Made by a program: the position numbers and the translations under genes | Assembly: GCA_028289345.1 (NCBI GenBank) | Contig: JANQQL010000024.1 | Coordinates: 62,001-126,000, forward strand | Source of the DNA: Planctomycetota bacterium | GTDB lineage: Bacteria > Planctomycetota > B15-G4 > SIAN01 | Length of the DNA: 64,000 bases | Direction: 5' to 3' | Notes under the pieces: model-generated | What the model was told of the DNA's origin: nothing | The model's input: the letters and a program-made list of their open reading frames with translations, nothing else | The model's database searches: none | Part shown: positions 26,801-35,647 of the stretch, piece after piece | Layout of the letters: every line of letters starts with the position of its first letter | Numbering within the stretch: the stretch's first letter is position 1

Positions 26801-29233
26801 GAGCTGAGTCATGTAGTCTTCGTCGTCGGGACTCTGCTCGAGAACAGGCACGCCTCCAAACGAATAGCTCGTCGTGACCGTGGAGGCGTCCGGGTTGACG
26901 GCCAACCCGAGGGCAGCGAAGTCCAGGTGGTCATGAGCGGCGATCTGAAGAAACTGATCGGTCACCCCGCCGTGGGTTTCCGTGTGCACGCTGTCTCGTT
27001 CGTCATGCACCCAGGATCGAATCGCGTCGGAATCGACTCCCGCTTCGCCGAGGGGCGACTGAGCGAGCACCAGGTTCTCATTCTTGTCGTAGTAGAATCG
27101 CTCCGTCTCGAAGACCCCTTCGGCGACTTCCGACTCAACGGCCACAAGAAGACCCGTCGCATCATAGGACCGCTTGGTTTCTACCCACGGGTTGTCCAAG
27201 TCGAGAGTTCCATCGGCGTGCCGATACTCGACGATTTCGCGAATCTCAGAACCATTGTCATCGTAGAAACGGCGCACCTCCCAGGGATCGTTTCCCCCGT
27301 GGATTTCTTTGACGAGTTCACCACGTTTGTTCCACTCGAACAGCGTCTCATCTCCCCGAGGGCTGATCTCACGCGCCACGTTGCCCCACTGATCGTAGTG
27401 ACGGATGGTCGTGAGATTTCGATGAGCCGCTCCGGTTTGAGGATCGATCTTGGCCGGATCCTCAGAGTAGTCCTCGATCACCTTCGCAAGCAGTCCGCCC
27501 GCGGTCGCATGGTCGCTCACGGGGACGGACAGTGGGTCCAATCCCAATGGGTCTGACTCTGGCCAATAGAAGAAGCGGATCCGAGAGCCTCGGGGATCGA
27601 TGCGCTCCAGCAACTGACCGACCAAGTTGTAATGGAGGAACTGTTCGGCATTCACCGATTGAGCGGACGTTTGCGGATAGATCGTCTTCACGATCTTCCC
27701 ATGCTCTGGACCAATGATGCCATCTCCATTGTAATCCGTGCTGTCGTCCACTTCCTCGTAGTCGAACACTCGTTCGGTGAGGTGCGCGGCGACCTCCGGG
27801 TCCGTGAGGTCCAGCTGCTTGTATGCCAACCCCACGAGTGGAACGGATCCGGATCGGAACGCCTCCGGGCTCACGGAATACTTCACTTCATTGAAGCGGG
27901 TTTCGTGAATGAACCAAGAGCGCTGGGCAACACCCCCGCCGTCCGGGTCCATGCGTTCCTCGCGCACGTTTCCTCGAACATGCCCGAACACATTGAACTT
28001 GTCCCACAAGCGCCAATAGACGCGGCCATCTGGGTACTCGGCTTTCGAGTATCTGCCAAGCGAGGGAGCGTCGACGGAAGAATGCTGCGTCGTGTAAGAG
28101 GGAGGAGCATTCGGGTCGATCCCCCGGTTCATTGACACCGTTTCTTCCTTCAGAATCCCGTCCGGCGCATTGCCCGGCGACCCGTAGCTCATCCGATAGG
28201 TGGAGAGGTTGCCGTTTCGGTCCGTGACCTCGGCGAGACGGTCGAACGCGAGAAACGAGTAGTCGAATTGCCAGCTACCCGCTCCTCGGGTATGGGTCAA
28301 CAGCTCCCCAAGACCATTGTAGGTATTGGAGAACCGCTCCCCTTCCGGATAGAGACACTTCTTCATTTTGGAAGTGCCTCCAAAGTACCGGTAGTCGTAG
28401 TAGGTTTCGTCGGGAACCTTGATAGGAATGGTGACGGACCGCAAGTTGTCCCCATTCGTGTATCGATAGTCCCACACTCTGCCGGTGGGATCGATCACTC
28501 GAGAGATTCGGTTCGTCGCGTAGTACTCCACCAGCGTTTCCCGCCCCAGGCTGTCCACGATCTTGTCCAGGCGACCCAGGGAGTCATATTCCAGATCGAC
28601 CTGGTTCTGGTCGCGACTGAGAATGCTCTCCAAACGAGAAATGGCGGCCGGCCCCTCCGGGCCGAATTCCCTCGTTTCGCTCGCGTTGGAGACCAGCTGA
28701 TAGGTGGTGTCGGTTCGCCGCTCAATGACGCCCAACCCACTGCGATAGAACCTCGTGGTTCCCGGCACGCGGTAGAACGGAATGATTTCCCCGGATCCGG
28801 TGTAGTACAGCACTTGAAAGCCCACTCGCCGGACGAACTCATTGTAAGTGTGAGTCCAACCCTGCCCCACGGGGCCGTCATAGACGAGGCGGCTTCGGTA
28901 GGTACGTTTCCAGTGAATGTCGAGTCCTCCGCGCCCCGGAAGCTCGAAGTCCACGAACTCATGAACGAACTCGCCCGAATAGAGCAAGGCGCGGTTCCGG
29001 TCGCCGAGGGACTCCGTCACCCGATCACTCTGTATGAAATCCGAATCTTCCAAGAGCGGATAGGTATGCAGCCCCACGGTTCCCGTGCCAGGGCCTCCCG
29101 GTGGATCATCGAGCTGAAGCCCTCCCGGTCGCACCTGAGCTCGCCCGACAACCGCAGTCATCAGTACCATGGCAAACGGAATGATGGCATTCTTCCGAAA
29201 GCGCCCCCCTTGAATCTTCCTTGTTCCGTTCAT
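23807..29233 (-). CDS. Rhs/YD-repeat protein with unique C-terminal domain
   Basis: The ATG at 29233 follows GGAGA at good spacing and gives a signal peptide (NAIIPFAMVLMTAVVGRAQV). Residues about 60-1500 are YD repeats of the Rhs/teneurin shell (YDSLGRLDKIVDS, YDEFGKLLFADNG, YDPLGRRVKKST). The conserved core end, RYYSPELSRFVSSDPIGLQG followed by NLYTFAGNNPVNGRDPHG, is present, marking the boundary of the variable tip. The tip is about 235 residues (from TTWEDLKRLADPQGVHKRA), helical then beta-rich (DGSVTVKLSNGTTFVYDEKG), and ends in an acidic run. At 1808 residues the shell is complete. Such proteins encase a toxic or adhesive tip; no nuclease or ADP-ribosyl motif is recognised here, and no small immunity gene follows. 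A Sec signal suggests export without a type VI system. Confidence 0.9.
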   Translation of the reverse strand: MNGTRKIQGGRFRKNAIIPFAMVLMTAVVGRAQVRPGGLQLDDPPGGPGTGTVGLHTYPLLEDSDFIQSDRVTESLGDRNRALLYSGEFVHEFVDFELPGRGGLDIHWKRTYRSRLVYDGPVGQGWTHTYNEFVRRVGFQVLYYTGSGEIIPFYRVPGTTRFYRSGLGVIERRTDTTYQLVSNASETREFGPEGPAAISRLESILSRDQNQVDLEYDSLGRLDKIVDSLGRETLVEYYATNRISRVIDPTGRVWDYRYTNGDNLRSVTIPIKVPDETYYDYRYFGGTSKMKKCLYPEGERFSNTYNGLGELLTHTRGAGSWQFDYSFLAFDRLAEVTDRNGNLSTYRMSYGSPGNAPDGILKEETVSMNRGIDPNAPPSYTTQHSSVDAPSLGRYSKAEYPDGRVYWRLWDKFNVFGHVRGNVREERMDPDGGGVAQRSWFIHETRFNEVKYSVSPEAFRSGSVPLVGLAYKQLDLTDPEVAAHLTERVFDYEEVDDSTDYNGDGIIGPEHGKIVKTIYPQTSAQSVNAEQFLHYNLVGQLLERIDPRGSRIRFFYWPESDPLGLDPLSVPVSDHATAGGLLAKVIEDYSEDPAKIDPQTGAAHRNLTTIRHYDQWGNVAREISPRGDETLFEWNKRGELVKEIHGGNDPWEVRRFYDDNGSEIREIVEYRHADGTLDLDNPWVETKRSYDATGLLVAVESEVAEGVFETERFYYDKNENLVLAQSPLGEAGVDSDAIRSWVHDERDSVHTETHGGVTDQFLQIAAHDHLDFAALGLAVNPDASTVTTSYSFGGVPVLEQSPDDEDYMTQLDGFGRPHVEEGPGMNRTEYEYNLEGSVVCRRSFGADNSLQSEETWDYDERNEEISRSVTYFQVDASGQSTPIVTDGNADGVATYSTQRDLSGGVASTTNDRGETTQQFSDGVGHVYRVVNPDGSEELFTRDGSGNALKHTRVSASGGTERALIREFDGGGRVLSTADEVSIVTYEYDSLGRMETRTDPLGNVVRFSYDGRGRLVHRSEELTDSGTGSGSVVGSSDVQQEFDSNGRRVSFSDGMDRVITFGFDARDNVSSTQVDAGPALTATHSALGKVEDAVDPNGNSIRHHYNEQGFLSSIEVLSFGAGVDNAVSLISYDYDEFGKLLFADNGVCQVRQTRDSLGNLTSETLTIDGVDYTTTVTYDGDHFPVSVVYPSGMVVTNQQLANDGLIDIVQVDGVTQLDHQFELGDVIGRTTTPAVGGVFQLTRSLDASGGVIGLQHDVMSTPGVELEWDIARDPMGLKAHVVRVHEGKGDQFRYDSQYQLKEARIGVAESEIHDFLATAEKEWRFEFDLARNRTLREEDLAQTDYDINRRNQISSVDTQGLTYDNNGNLTHDGVLTYIYGFDNSLRQVWGPGGLLVEYFYDPLGRRVKKSTSGEDRIEVWFSARLMETHSTTTPTLVEFVYGRDLDDVAMLRVDGEDHYVFRDEQNSAVWVVDDTGALAESYEYTPDGYPTVFNPSGREIRSTRIGNPLLFTGRMWDHECGLYHMRGRYYSPELSRFVSSDPIGLQGGMNLYTFAGNNPVNGRDPHGTTTWEDLKRLADPQGVHKRAMDYWDNRAKDWAVWGILTPVRELVGYFTKGGGIAKITKGKLDAEAALFRDLGPAAVDFMNNVSESAAQVRALADIMSTVNKVLEFFGADTSAGLPVTIDGIQGTITFHEWDGSYHIEMDNGMVIDGDDLGNMTAKIPAGSAGSDCYTRNSYTGVETYRTADGKVEMIRYPDGSVTVKLSNGTTFVYDEKGKLIKRLKPGEECPDATDEPDDDDDDEPVEDED

Positions 29234-30140
29234 TCGAGTTCTCCGAATCGAGTTGTGCAAACACGGCCGTGCACCCATGGCCTGATCACGACAAGTGGTT
29301 CTGGATCGATTCGCGTTCGTCGAAGCACGACTTGTCAGAGCAAATCCGGAAAGCAACAAGGTGGCGGTCTTTGGGCGCGCAGAGATTGACTTCGGAGACG
29401 CTGTCTGTTGCTGGGTGATTGGATCGCCGTCAGAGCCAGTGACACTGGGACGGCCGGCTCCGTGAGTACGCTCTCCGTTTTCCGCGAGAACCGCTTCTCG
29501 GGAGCCAGGACTCTATTGACACAACGGCACCTCTCGTTGGTGTCGGCCGTCGGAGGTTTTGTCAGAGGATTTGAGGAAACGGGGCCGGGTGGGAGCCGGA
29601 GTTCGCGCGAGTTAAGAACCGCGGGCTGAATCCCTCCGTGGGTTAAGGAACCTGAGAATCTTTCAGAAATCACTGACGATTTTGGGAGGCGTCGACGCGA
29701 AACCTGTCAAGCGCCACAGCACCGTGAGAATCAGCGACTGAGATTGGATCTAGTCTCTCACAGCTCGGAGAAGCCCCGACTGGGCCCACAAAAAGCTGCT
29801 TTGGTGAAACTACTGCCTGGACACTGAGAGCTCCTTCGTGCATGGATTGCGTGCCGGATAGCGCGATTGCTTGAGGCCAGGCACCACCCACAAGCCAGCG
29901 CTCAGAAAGTAGACCACCGGTGCCAAGCAAGGACAGATCTCCCCCAGCCATTCAATCTCGTCCTTCATTGTTGGTTTGGCGGCATTGCTCGAGAAGTTGA
30001 CGCGAGGAGTGGAGGAGTTCGGGCATCCCGACACTCGTTGTGGACCGCTGCGAATCCCAAGGTTCGAGTCCGGAAGCCCTTCGCGAGCTCGCAAAGACCG
30101 CCTGCTCCTGCGCCAAACAACCTGTACAATGGAGCGACGC
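29234..30140. other. long intergenic region before tRNA-Val
   Basis: About 900 bp without a credible gene on either strand. TTGACA at 29516 stands alone without a good -10 box. TACAAT at 30125-30130, ending 10 bases before the tRNA, is a likely -10 box for the tRNA gene. Nothing else is identified. Confidence 0.45.
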
Positions 30141-30217
30141 GGGCGATTAGCTCAGTTGGTTAGAGCACCTGCCTTACAAGCAGGGGGTCGCTGGTTCGAG
30201 TCCAGCATCGCCCACCA
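30141..30217 (+). tRNA. tRNA-Val (anticodon TAC), CCA encoded
   Basis: The full cloverleaf can be drawn: acceptor arms GGGCGAT (30141-30147) and ATCGCCC (30207-30213), discriminator A and encoded CCA to 30217; D-arm around TAGCTCAGTTGGTTAGAGC; anticodon stem CCTGC/GCAGG with loop CTTACAA, anticodon TAC (Val); T-arm CTGGTTCGAGTCCAG. It is intact because the element that used it as attachment site carries an identical 3' end, so the tRNA is regenerated at the left junction. Confidence 0.97.
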
Positions 30218-30219
30218 TG
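30173..30219 (+). repeat. attL, 47-bp direct repeat within tRNA-Val
   Basis: Starts CTTACAAGCAGGGGGTCGC in the anticodon loop and ends CCCACCATG just past the tRNA. It is identical base for base to 48787-48833; the bases on both sides differ (C versus A on the left, C versus T on the right). Confidence 0.95.
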
Positions 30220-30290
30220 CTTTTGCTGTCGTCCCCGGGGAAGTCGTCCCCCACTGAGCTCAAGTGGCCCCCAGTCTTTGCCGATAGTCC

Positions 30291-30311
30291 CGTTGTTATG
30301 GACGTTGTTAC
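30291..30311 (+). promoter_or_regulatory. candidate integrase arm-binding repeats, left end
   Basis: CGTTGTTAT at 30291 and CGTTGTTAC at 30303 are direct repeats 12 bp apart, between attL and the integrase start. The same motif occurs at the other end of the island (48707), as expected of arm-type sites of a tyrosine recombinase. Confidence 0.5.
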
Positions 30312-30326
30312 GCGACGGGGCCGGCC

Positions 30327-31646
30327 ATGCTGAAGATCCAGCACCGCTTCAAGTTCACCAAGGAGTCGATCCGCGACCGGTGCCTTCCACCCGACCCGTG
30401 GGAGGTCAACGGCAACGGCAAGCCGGTGCTTCAGCGGGTCTACTGGGACACGGCCACGAAGGGCTTCGGCATGGTCGTCGGGCGCCCCCGACAAGACGGC
30501 TCCTTGGTGCGCTCTTACGTCGTCCAGCGCGGCGTGAATGGCAAGACGGTCCGGGTCACGATCGGCCGGGACGACGCGTTTACGCTGGCCCAGGCCAGGC
30601 GTCGTGCCGAGGTGCTCATCGGCGATATGCGCCGGGGCATCGACCCGAATCGGGTGAAGCGGGAGGAGCGGGCTCGGGCGAAAGCCGAGCGGACCAAGGC
30701 AAGAGAGGACAAGGTAACACTCGCCCAAGCTAGGGACTGGCACCTCACCGCTCTGAAGGCCAAGAAGGCGACGCCACGGACTATCCAGAACTACGTCGAA
30801 GAGCTGGATCGGTATCTCTCCGCCTGGATGGAGCGGCCCCTGGCCGACATCCGGCGGAACGACTGTGCAGAGCGGCACGAACGAATCACCCGCCTACACG
30901 GTCCCTATGCTGCGAACCTGGCTTTCAGGATGTTCCGCGCTGTGTACAACACTGCCGCGAAACGCATGGAGGACCTGCCACGCAACCCGACCATCGGCGT
31001 CACCTTCAATAGCGAGGAAAGGCGCCGGGGGCCCATCTCCTGGGCCGAGTTGCCGGCGTGGCGAACGAAGGTGGACTCAATCAAGAATCCCATCCGCCGC
31101 GATTTACAGATGTTCATCCTGTTCACAGGACTGCGGAGGAATGATGCCAAGACAGTCCGTTGGAGCGACGTGCGATTCAACACTGGAATGCTGCATCGAC
31201 CCAGCCCAAAGGGTGGGGAACGTCGTGCGTTCACCGTTCCGCTTTGTCAGTTCGTCATTCAGTTGCTGCGGAAGCGAAAGGAGGACAATGCCTTGCGGTT
31301 CAGCGACAACTGCGAGTGGGTGTTCCCCGCGAGGATCCCGGCCAAGAAGAGCTCAGAGGGCAGGGTCGTAACCCCAGCCCGCATCACTCACGTAAGTGAG
31401 GTTAAGGAACAGCGCAACCAGAACGGCAAAAAGGTGCCGCTGGTCCCCTCCCCCCACCGCCTCCGTGATACATTTGCCACTGCCGCCCACGAGGCAGGTA
31501 TTCCAGCCCTGGATCAGAAGATTCTCCTGAACCACATGTTGCCCACGGGAGACGTCACGGAAGGGTATCAGCGCCCATCGGAGGAACACCTCCGCAAGAG
31601 CATTGAGCAGATCGCCGAGTTTCTTCTGCGGAAGATGGAGCAGTAG
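30327..31646 (+). CDS. int: tyrosine recombinase / phage-type integrase
   Basis: 439 residues, the usual length for a tRNA-targeting integrase. The N-terminal part (residues 1-110) is the arm-binding DUF4102-like region with GKTVRVTIGRDDAFTLAQAR, then a core-binding SAM-like domain (HLTALKAKKATPRTIQNYVE), then the catalytic domain with all key residues: Arg270 in FTGLRRNDA, His377 and Arg380 in PHRLRDTFATAA, and Tyr414 in EGYQ. It lies 110 bp inside attL and reads away from the tRNA, the standard position for the enzyme that integrates and excises the island. It appears intact. The AlpA/excisionase-like genes at the other end may supply the directionality factor. Confidence 0.95.
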   Translation: MLKIQHRFKFTKESIRDRCLPPDPWEVNGNGKPVLQRVYWDTATKGFGMVVGRPRQDGSLVRSYVVQRGVNGKTVRVTIGRDDAFTLAQARRRAEVLIGDMRRGIDPNRVKREERARAKAERTKAREDKVTLAQARDWHLTALKAKKATPRTIQNYVEELDRYLSAWMERPLADIRRNDCAERHERITRLHGPYAANLAFRMFRAVYNTAAKRMEDLPRNPTIGVTFNSEERRRGPISWAELPAWRTKVDSIKNPIRRDLQMFILFTGLRRNDAKTVRWSDVRFNTGMLHRPSPKGGERRAFTVPLCQFVIQLLRKRKEDNALRFSDNCEWVFPARIPAKKSSEGRVVTPARITHVSEVKEQRNQNGKKVPLVPSPHRLRDTFATAAHEAGIPALDQKILLNHMLPTGDVTEGYQRPSEEHLRKSIEQIAEFLLRKMEQ

Positions 31647-31964
31647 ACCCCCTCTCTGAGAATGCCACCTGTCAGGAGAGCGTGATCTAGCTCCTCCAAC
31701 CTCTGTTGTTGGGCGTGAGAGAGGGGAGAGCACATCGTCGGCCACCCTTGCATTCGCACATGAACCCGCTCCCCTAGTCGTCGGGGATCCAGGAGCGGCG
31801 GTGAGCAGACAGACTGCGGTGCGGGGAACCGTCTGCCGAGGGCAGTCCCAAGCCAGCCCATATGGATCAACCTGGAGACAGTCGAGCGCCCAACCCCGGA
31901 AGGGTAAACTGCAACGATCCGCGCAGTCAGTATTCGGACAACATTGAAGGACCTCGGAGGGGAC
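31647..31964. other. gap between int and hsdM
   Basis: 318 bp. On the minus strand a frame from 31987 to 31568 contains GVGRSTVSRLIHMGWLG, which looks like an excisionase-type helix-turn-helix, but the rest is unconvincing and it overlaps both neighbours. It presumably also holds the promoter of the restriction operon. Confidence 0.4.
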
Positions 31965-33629
31965 ATGGCACCCGAAAACCCGGACAAGAATCACAACGGA
32001 ACCAAGGAACTCGGCATCGATCCGGAGCAGTTGTGGCAGGCGGCGGACAAGCTCCGAGGCACCATCGATGCCGCTGAGTACAAGCACGTGGTGCTCGGGC
32101 TGATCTTCCTGAAGTACATCTCCGATGCATTCCTGGCTCGGCGCGAAGCGATCGATGCAGAACTCAAGGCGGACGGGATCGAGGGTGCCCAGGCTGACGC
32201 TCTGCTGGAAAGCCGTGATGAGTACACCGCAGAGAATGTCTTCTGGGTTCCACCTGAGGCACGCTGGGCCAGCATCCAGAGTCAGGGCAAGGAGCCAAAC
32301 ATCGCGTCGCTCATCGACGACGCGATGCATGCCATTGAGCGCGACAACCCTAAACTCAAGGGAAAGCTTCCTCGCGACTACGCCCGACGCGGTATCTCTC
32401 CGGAACGGCTTGGTGGGCTAATCGACCAGATTGCCTCGATAGCCATCGGGACCGACGAGGCGAAGGCCAAAGATGTCCTTGGTCGTGTCTACGAGTACTT
32501 CCTCGGAAAGTTTGCGGCAGCAGAAGGAAAGCTCGGCGGCGAGTTCTTCACGCCGAGCTCTGTCGTACGCCTTCTCGTCGAGATGATCGAGCCGTACGAA
32601 GGCCGTGTCTATGACCCGTGCTGTGGTTCGGGCGGGATGTTTGTGCAATCGGTGCGGTTCGTGGAGTCACATGCCTCTGGAAACGGCAATGGCGAATCGA
32701 AGGCTAAACGCGACATATCGATCTTCGGCCAAGAGTCGAATCCGACTACCTGGCGACTGGCTCATATGAATCTCGCGATTCGCGGGATCGAGGCCAACCT
32801 CGGCGAACAGCCGGCCGACAGCTTCGTGCGCGACCTGCATCCAGACCTGAAGGCTGATTTCATCCTCGCCAATCCGCCATTCAACGTCTCCGACTGGTCC
32901 GGCCACCTGTTGCGGGACGATGTCCGGTGGAAGCACGGCGTCCCGCCGGTCGGCAACGCCAACTACGCCTGGATCCAGCACTTCATTCACCACCTCGCTC
33001 CGCCCAACGGCCGCGGCGGCGGGATCGCGGGATTCGTCATGGCCAACGGGTCGCTGTCATCGAATACTGGCACAGAGGGAGAGATTCGGCAGGAGATCAT
33101 CAAGGCGGATTTGGTGGACTGCGTTGTCGCCATGCCCACACAGTTGTTCCTGACGACCGGCATCCCGGTCTGCCTCTGGTTTGTAACGCGGGACAAGTCG
33201 GGAAAGAAACTGCAACCCGCTGGCCGCGACCGATTCGGGGAAACGTTGTTTATTGACGCCCGACACATGGGAGCGATGGAGACCCGTACACTACGGGTAC
33301 TGTCAGGGCGGGACGAGTACCCACTTCCTCCTGACAGCGACATTGGAAGGATTGTCAGCACCTATCACGCATGGCGCGGCGAGCCGAACGCGGGCGCATA
33401 CGAGGACATCCCCGGCTACTGCAAGTCGGCAACACTTGAGGACATCCAGAAACACGGCTTCGTGCTGACTCCCGCTCGATATACGGGGAGAGCTGACGTA
33501 GAGGATGACGGCGAGCCGTTCGACGAAAAGATGCAACGGTTGACTGCTGATCTTCATGAGTGCTTCGCTGAGGCCGAACAACTACAGTCGCAGATCAAGG
33601 CGGCCTTAGGAGGCCTTGGTTATGCCTGA
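31965..33629 (+). CDS. hsdM: type I restriction-modification methyltransferase subunit HsdM
   Basis: The ATG at 31965 (MAPENPDKN) has CGGAGGGG directly upstream, better than the longer frame from 31944. The 554-residue protein has the HsdM N-terminal helical domain ([33 protein letters not shown]) and the N6-adenine methyltransferase domain: target entry at [23 protein letters not shown] motif [14 protein letters not shown] near residue 215, and catalytic NPPF near residue 302. With two copies per HsdS it methylates adenine in the recognition sequence and protects the host. It starts the operon hsdM-hsdS-abiC-hsdR, where every junction overlaps by a few bases. Confidence 0.96.
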   Translation: MAPENPDKNHNGTKELGIDPEQLWQAADKLRGTIDAAEYKHVVLGLIFLKYISDAFLARREAIDAELKADGIEGAQADALLESRDEYTAENVFWVPPEARWASIQSQGKEPNIASLIDDAMHAIERDNPKLKGKLPRDYARRGISPERLGGLIDQIASIAIGTDEAKAKDVLGRVYEYFLGKFAAAEGKLGGEFFTPSSVVRLLVEMIEPYEGRVYDPCCGSGGMFVQSVRFVESHASGNGNGESKAKRDISIFGQESNPTTWRLAHMNLAIRGIEANLGEQPADSFVRDLHPDLKADFILANPPFNVSDWSGHLLRDDVRWKHGVPPVGNANYAWIQHFIHHLAPPNGRGGGIAGFVMANGSLSSNTGTEGEIRQEIIKADLVDCVVAMPTQLFLTTGIPVCLWFVTRDKSGKKLQPAGRDRFGETLFIDARHMGAMETRTLRVLSGRDEYPLPPDSDIGRIVSTYHAWRGEPNAGAYEDIPGYCKSATLEDIQKHGFVLTPARYTGRADVEDDGEPFDEKMQRLTADLHECFAEAEQLQSQIKAALGGLGYA

Positions 33630-34935
33630 TGATTCGCCCGCCTCTTTCTTGGACACGCCAGTTCCAGAGGGTTGGGACTGTAACTTGCTTGACGATCTGG
33701 TGGACGCCGACCGTGGTATCAGCTACGGCATTGTGCAGCCCGGAAAGCATGACGATGCTGGCGTGCCGATTGTCCGAGTCAACAACTTACGCAACGGGCG
33801 AATCGAAACAAACGATGTGCTGCGGGTTTCAACGACAATTGAAGAGAAGTACGCACGAACACGTTTGCGTGGTGGTGAAGTTCTGCTGTCGCTCGTCGGG
33901 ACCCTGGGCGAATGCGCGGTCGTTCCGCCTGAGCTCAGGGGGTGGAATGTTGCTCGTGCCGTTGCAGTTATTCCGATCCGCAGCGACATCGATCCTCGGT
34001 GGGTAACAACCTGCCTCCGCTCGGCACCTCTCCAGCACCTCATCCGTACTTGGGCAACTACCACGGTGCAGGCGACATTCAATCTCCGTGATGTCCGTCG
34101 TCTGCCGATCGTCATCCCACCAACTGCGACACGTGAATGGATGACCAAAGTCCTTGGCATGCTCGACGACAAGATCGAGCTAAACCGACGGATGAATGAA
34201 CTCCTGGAGGGGATGGCGCGCGCGTACTTCAAGGCGTGGTTTGTCAACTTTGAGCCAGTCAAAGCCAAGGCGGGCGGCGCCACCAGCTTCCCCGGTATGC
34301 CCCAGCCCGTCTTCGACCGACTCCCCGACACCTTTGTCGATTCCGAGTTCGGCGAGGTCCCTGAGGGATGGAACACAGGAAGGCTTGGCGATGTCATCGA
34401 GGTTCACGATCGAAGACGCATTCCTCTGTCCAAGAAGCAGCGCCAAGAACGGCGTGGACAGATTCCGTATTACGGAGCAACCGGCGTGATTGACTATGTG
34501 GATGAACCTATCTTCGATGGCATCCACGTCTTGCTTGGCGAGGATGGATCGGTCGTCAGGGATGACGGCACGCCGTTCGTCCAGTACGTCTGGGGAAGAT
34601 ACTGGGTCAACAATCACGCCCATGTATTGAGCGGTGCTAACGGATTTGGGAATGAGCATCTCTATTTGTTGCTCCAACTCGCGGACATCCGGCCATTTGT
34701 CACAGGTGCAGTCCAGGCAAAGCTCAATCAGAAGAACATGTGTTCGCTTCCGGTGGTCATTCCACAGACGTCATTCTTGAATGCATTTCAGTCAATTATT
34801 GAACCTTGGTTCTCGCTGGTGCGAGCATTGTCCGATCAATCGACTGTGTTAGTTCAGACACGCGAGACGCTGCTCCCCAGGTTGGTGTCCGGCGAAGTCG
34901 CCGTCCCGGCCACGAATGGAGGCGGCGATGGCTGA
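33622..34935 (+). CDS. hsdS: type I restriction-modification specificity subunit HsdS
   Basis: The ATG at 33622 lies eight bases after GGAGG (33609) and overlaps the end of hsdM by 8 bp. The 437-residue product has two target-recognition domains, each with the expected shape: TRD1 starts [20 protein letters not shown] and TRD2 starts [21 protein letters not shown] long helical spacer separates them ([34 protein letters not shown]), and a similar half-conserved region closes the protein ([20 protein letters not shown]). HsdS decides the bipartite DNA target of the complex. The target cannot be read from the sequence. Both halves appear intact. Confidence 0.94.
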   Translation: MPDDSPASFLDTPVPEGWDCNLLDDLVDADRGISYGIVQPGKHDDAGVPIVRVNNLRNGRIETNDVLRVSTTIEEKYARTRLRGGEVLLSLVGTLGECAVVPPELRGWNVARAVAVIPIRSDIDPRWVTTCLRSAPLQHLIRTWATTTVQATFNLRDVRRLPIVIPPTATREWMTKVLGMLDDKIELNRRMNELLEGMARAYFKAWFVNFEPVKAKAGGATSFPGMPQPVFDRLPDTFVDSEFGEVPEGWNTGRLGDVIEVHDRRRIPLSKKQRQERRGQIPYYGATGVIDYVDEPIFDGIHVLLGEDGSVVRDDGTPFVQYVWGRYWVNNHAHVLSGANGFGNEHLYLLLQLADIRPFVTGAVQAKLNQKNMCSLPVVIPQTSFLNAFQSIIEPWFSLVRALSDQSTVLVQTRETLLPRLVSGEVAVPATNGGGDG

Positions 34936-35647
34936 CTGGGACGCAAACGTCGGACTTCTTCCAGCCTGCCGAGAATTGCTGGATTCGCATCCAGAGTCAC
35001 TGCGGATTCGGGAGCAGGTAGAGGCGCTGGAAGACGCCATGCCCGACAAGCCGGGCGTCGTCGTTTCCTTCTGCCGAACGATTATAGAAACGACCTGCAA
35101 GACGATCCTGACCGACCGTGGTGTTCCCATTGATGCCGGCTGGGAAGCCCCGAAGCTCATCTCTGAGGCCCTCAAATACATCAACCTCGCGCCGCGAGAC
35201 GACGGGGCCGTTGACACACGGTTAAGGACAGGCACGGAATCGTTGGTGCGCGGTATCAACCAGATCATCCAAGGCATTGTGACGATCCGTAACGACCACG
35301 GATCCGCTGCCCATGGAGCGGATGCCTATTCCCCACTGCTAGATGCTCGCTACGCGGAGATTCTGGCTCGGGCGACCGATTCCGTCGTGGGGCTCTTGTT
35401 CAAAACACATCTCCGTTCAGCCCGGCGCGATCCGCTAGCCCGCTTCCGCTACGGCGAACATCCCGACTTCGATGAGTTCATCGACAGCGACTTTGGCCCA
35501 TTCAAAGTTCTCGACATACCGCTCGTCGCCAGCGAGGCGCTGTTCCGCACCGACTTCAACGGTTATCGCGACGCCCTCGTGCGATTCCGCCAGGAGGATG
35601 CCGACGAAGAGACCGGCGAACGAGACAACGGAGAGGCGACCGGATGA
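34928..35647 (+). CDS. AbiC-like (Abi C-terminal domain) protein inside the hsd operon
   Basis: The start at 34928 follows GGAGG and overlaps hsdS by 8 bp; the end overlaps hsdR by 4 bp. Residues about 45-160 match the pattern of the abortive-infection C-terminal domain: [19 protein letters not shown], a helical stretch, [27 protein letters not shown] and a final helix ([20 protein letters not shown]). The last 75 residues are an extra acidic domain of unknown nature. Abi_C proteins are often found in or next to type I restriction operons and are thought to add abortive infection, but the mechanism is not known. The tight overlap on both sides suggests it is made in step with HsdS and HsdR. 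Confidence 0.75.
   Translation: MADWDANVGLLPACRELLDSHPESLRIREQVEALEDAMPDKPGVVVSFCRTIIETTCKTILTDRGVPIDAGWEAPKLISEALKYINLAPRDDGAVDTRLRTGTESLVRGINQIIQGIVTIRNDHGSAAHGADAYSPLLDARYAEILARATDSVVGLLFKTHLRSARRDPLARFRYGEHPDFDEFIDSDFGPFKVLDIPLVASEALFRTDFNGYRDALVRFRQEDADEETGERDNGEATG

Noticed and set aside
24131-29389. Several 350-390-codon plus-strand frames
   Set aside because: All lie antisense to the Rhs gene and follow its repeat period; His/Val/Arg-rich with no start signals.
30050-30100. GGTTCGAGTCC resembling a tRNA T-loop upstream of tRNA-Val
   Set aside because: Flanking bases do not pair as a T-stem and no acceptor or anticodon arm can be drawn.
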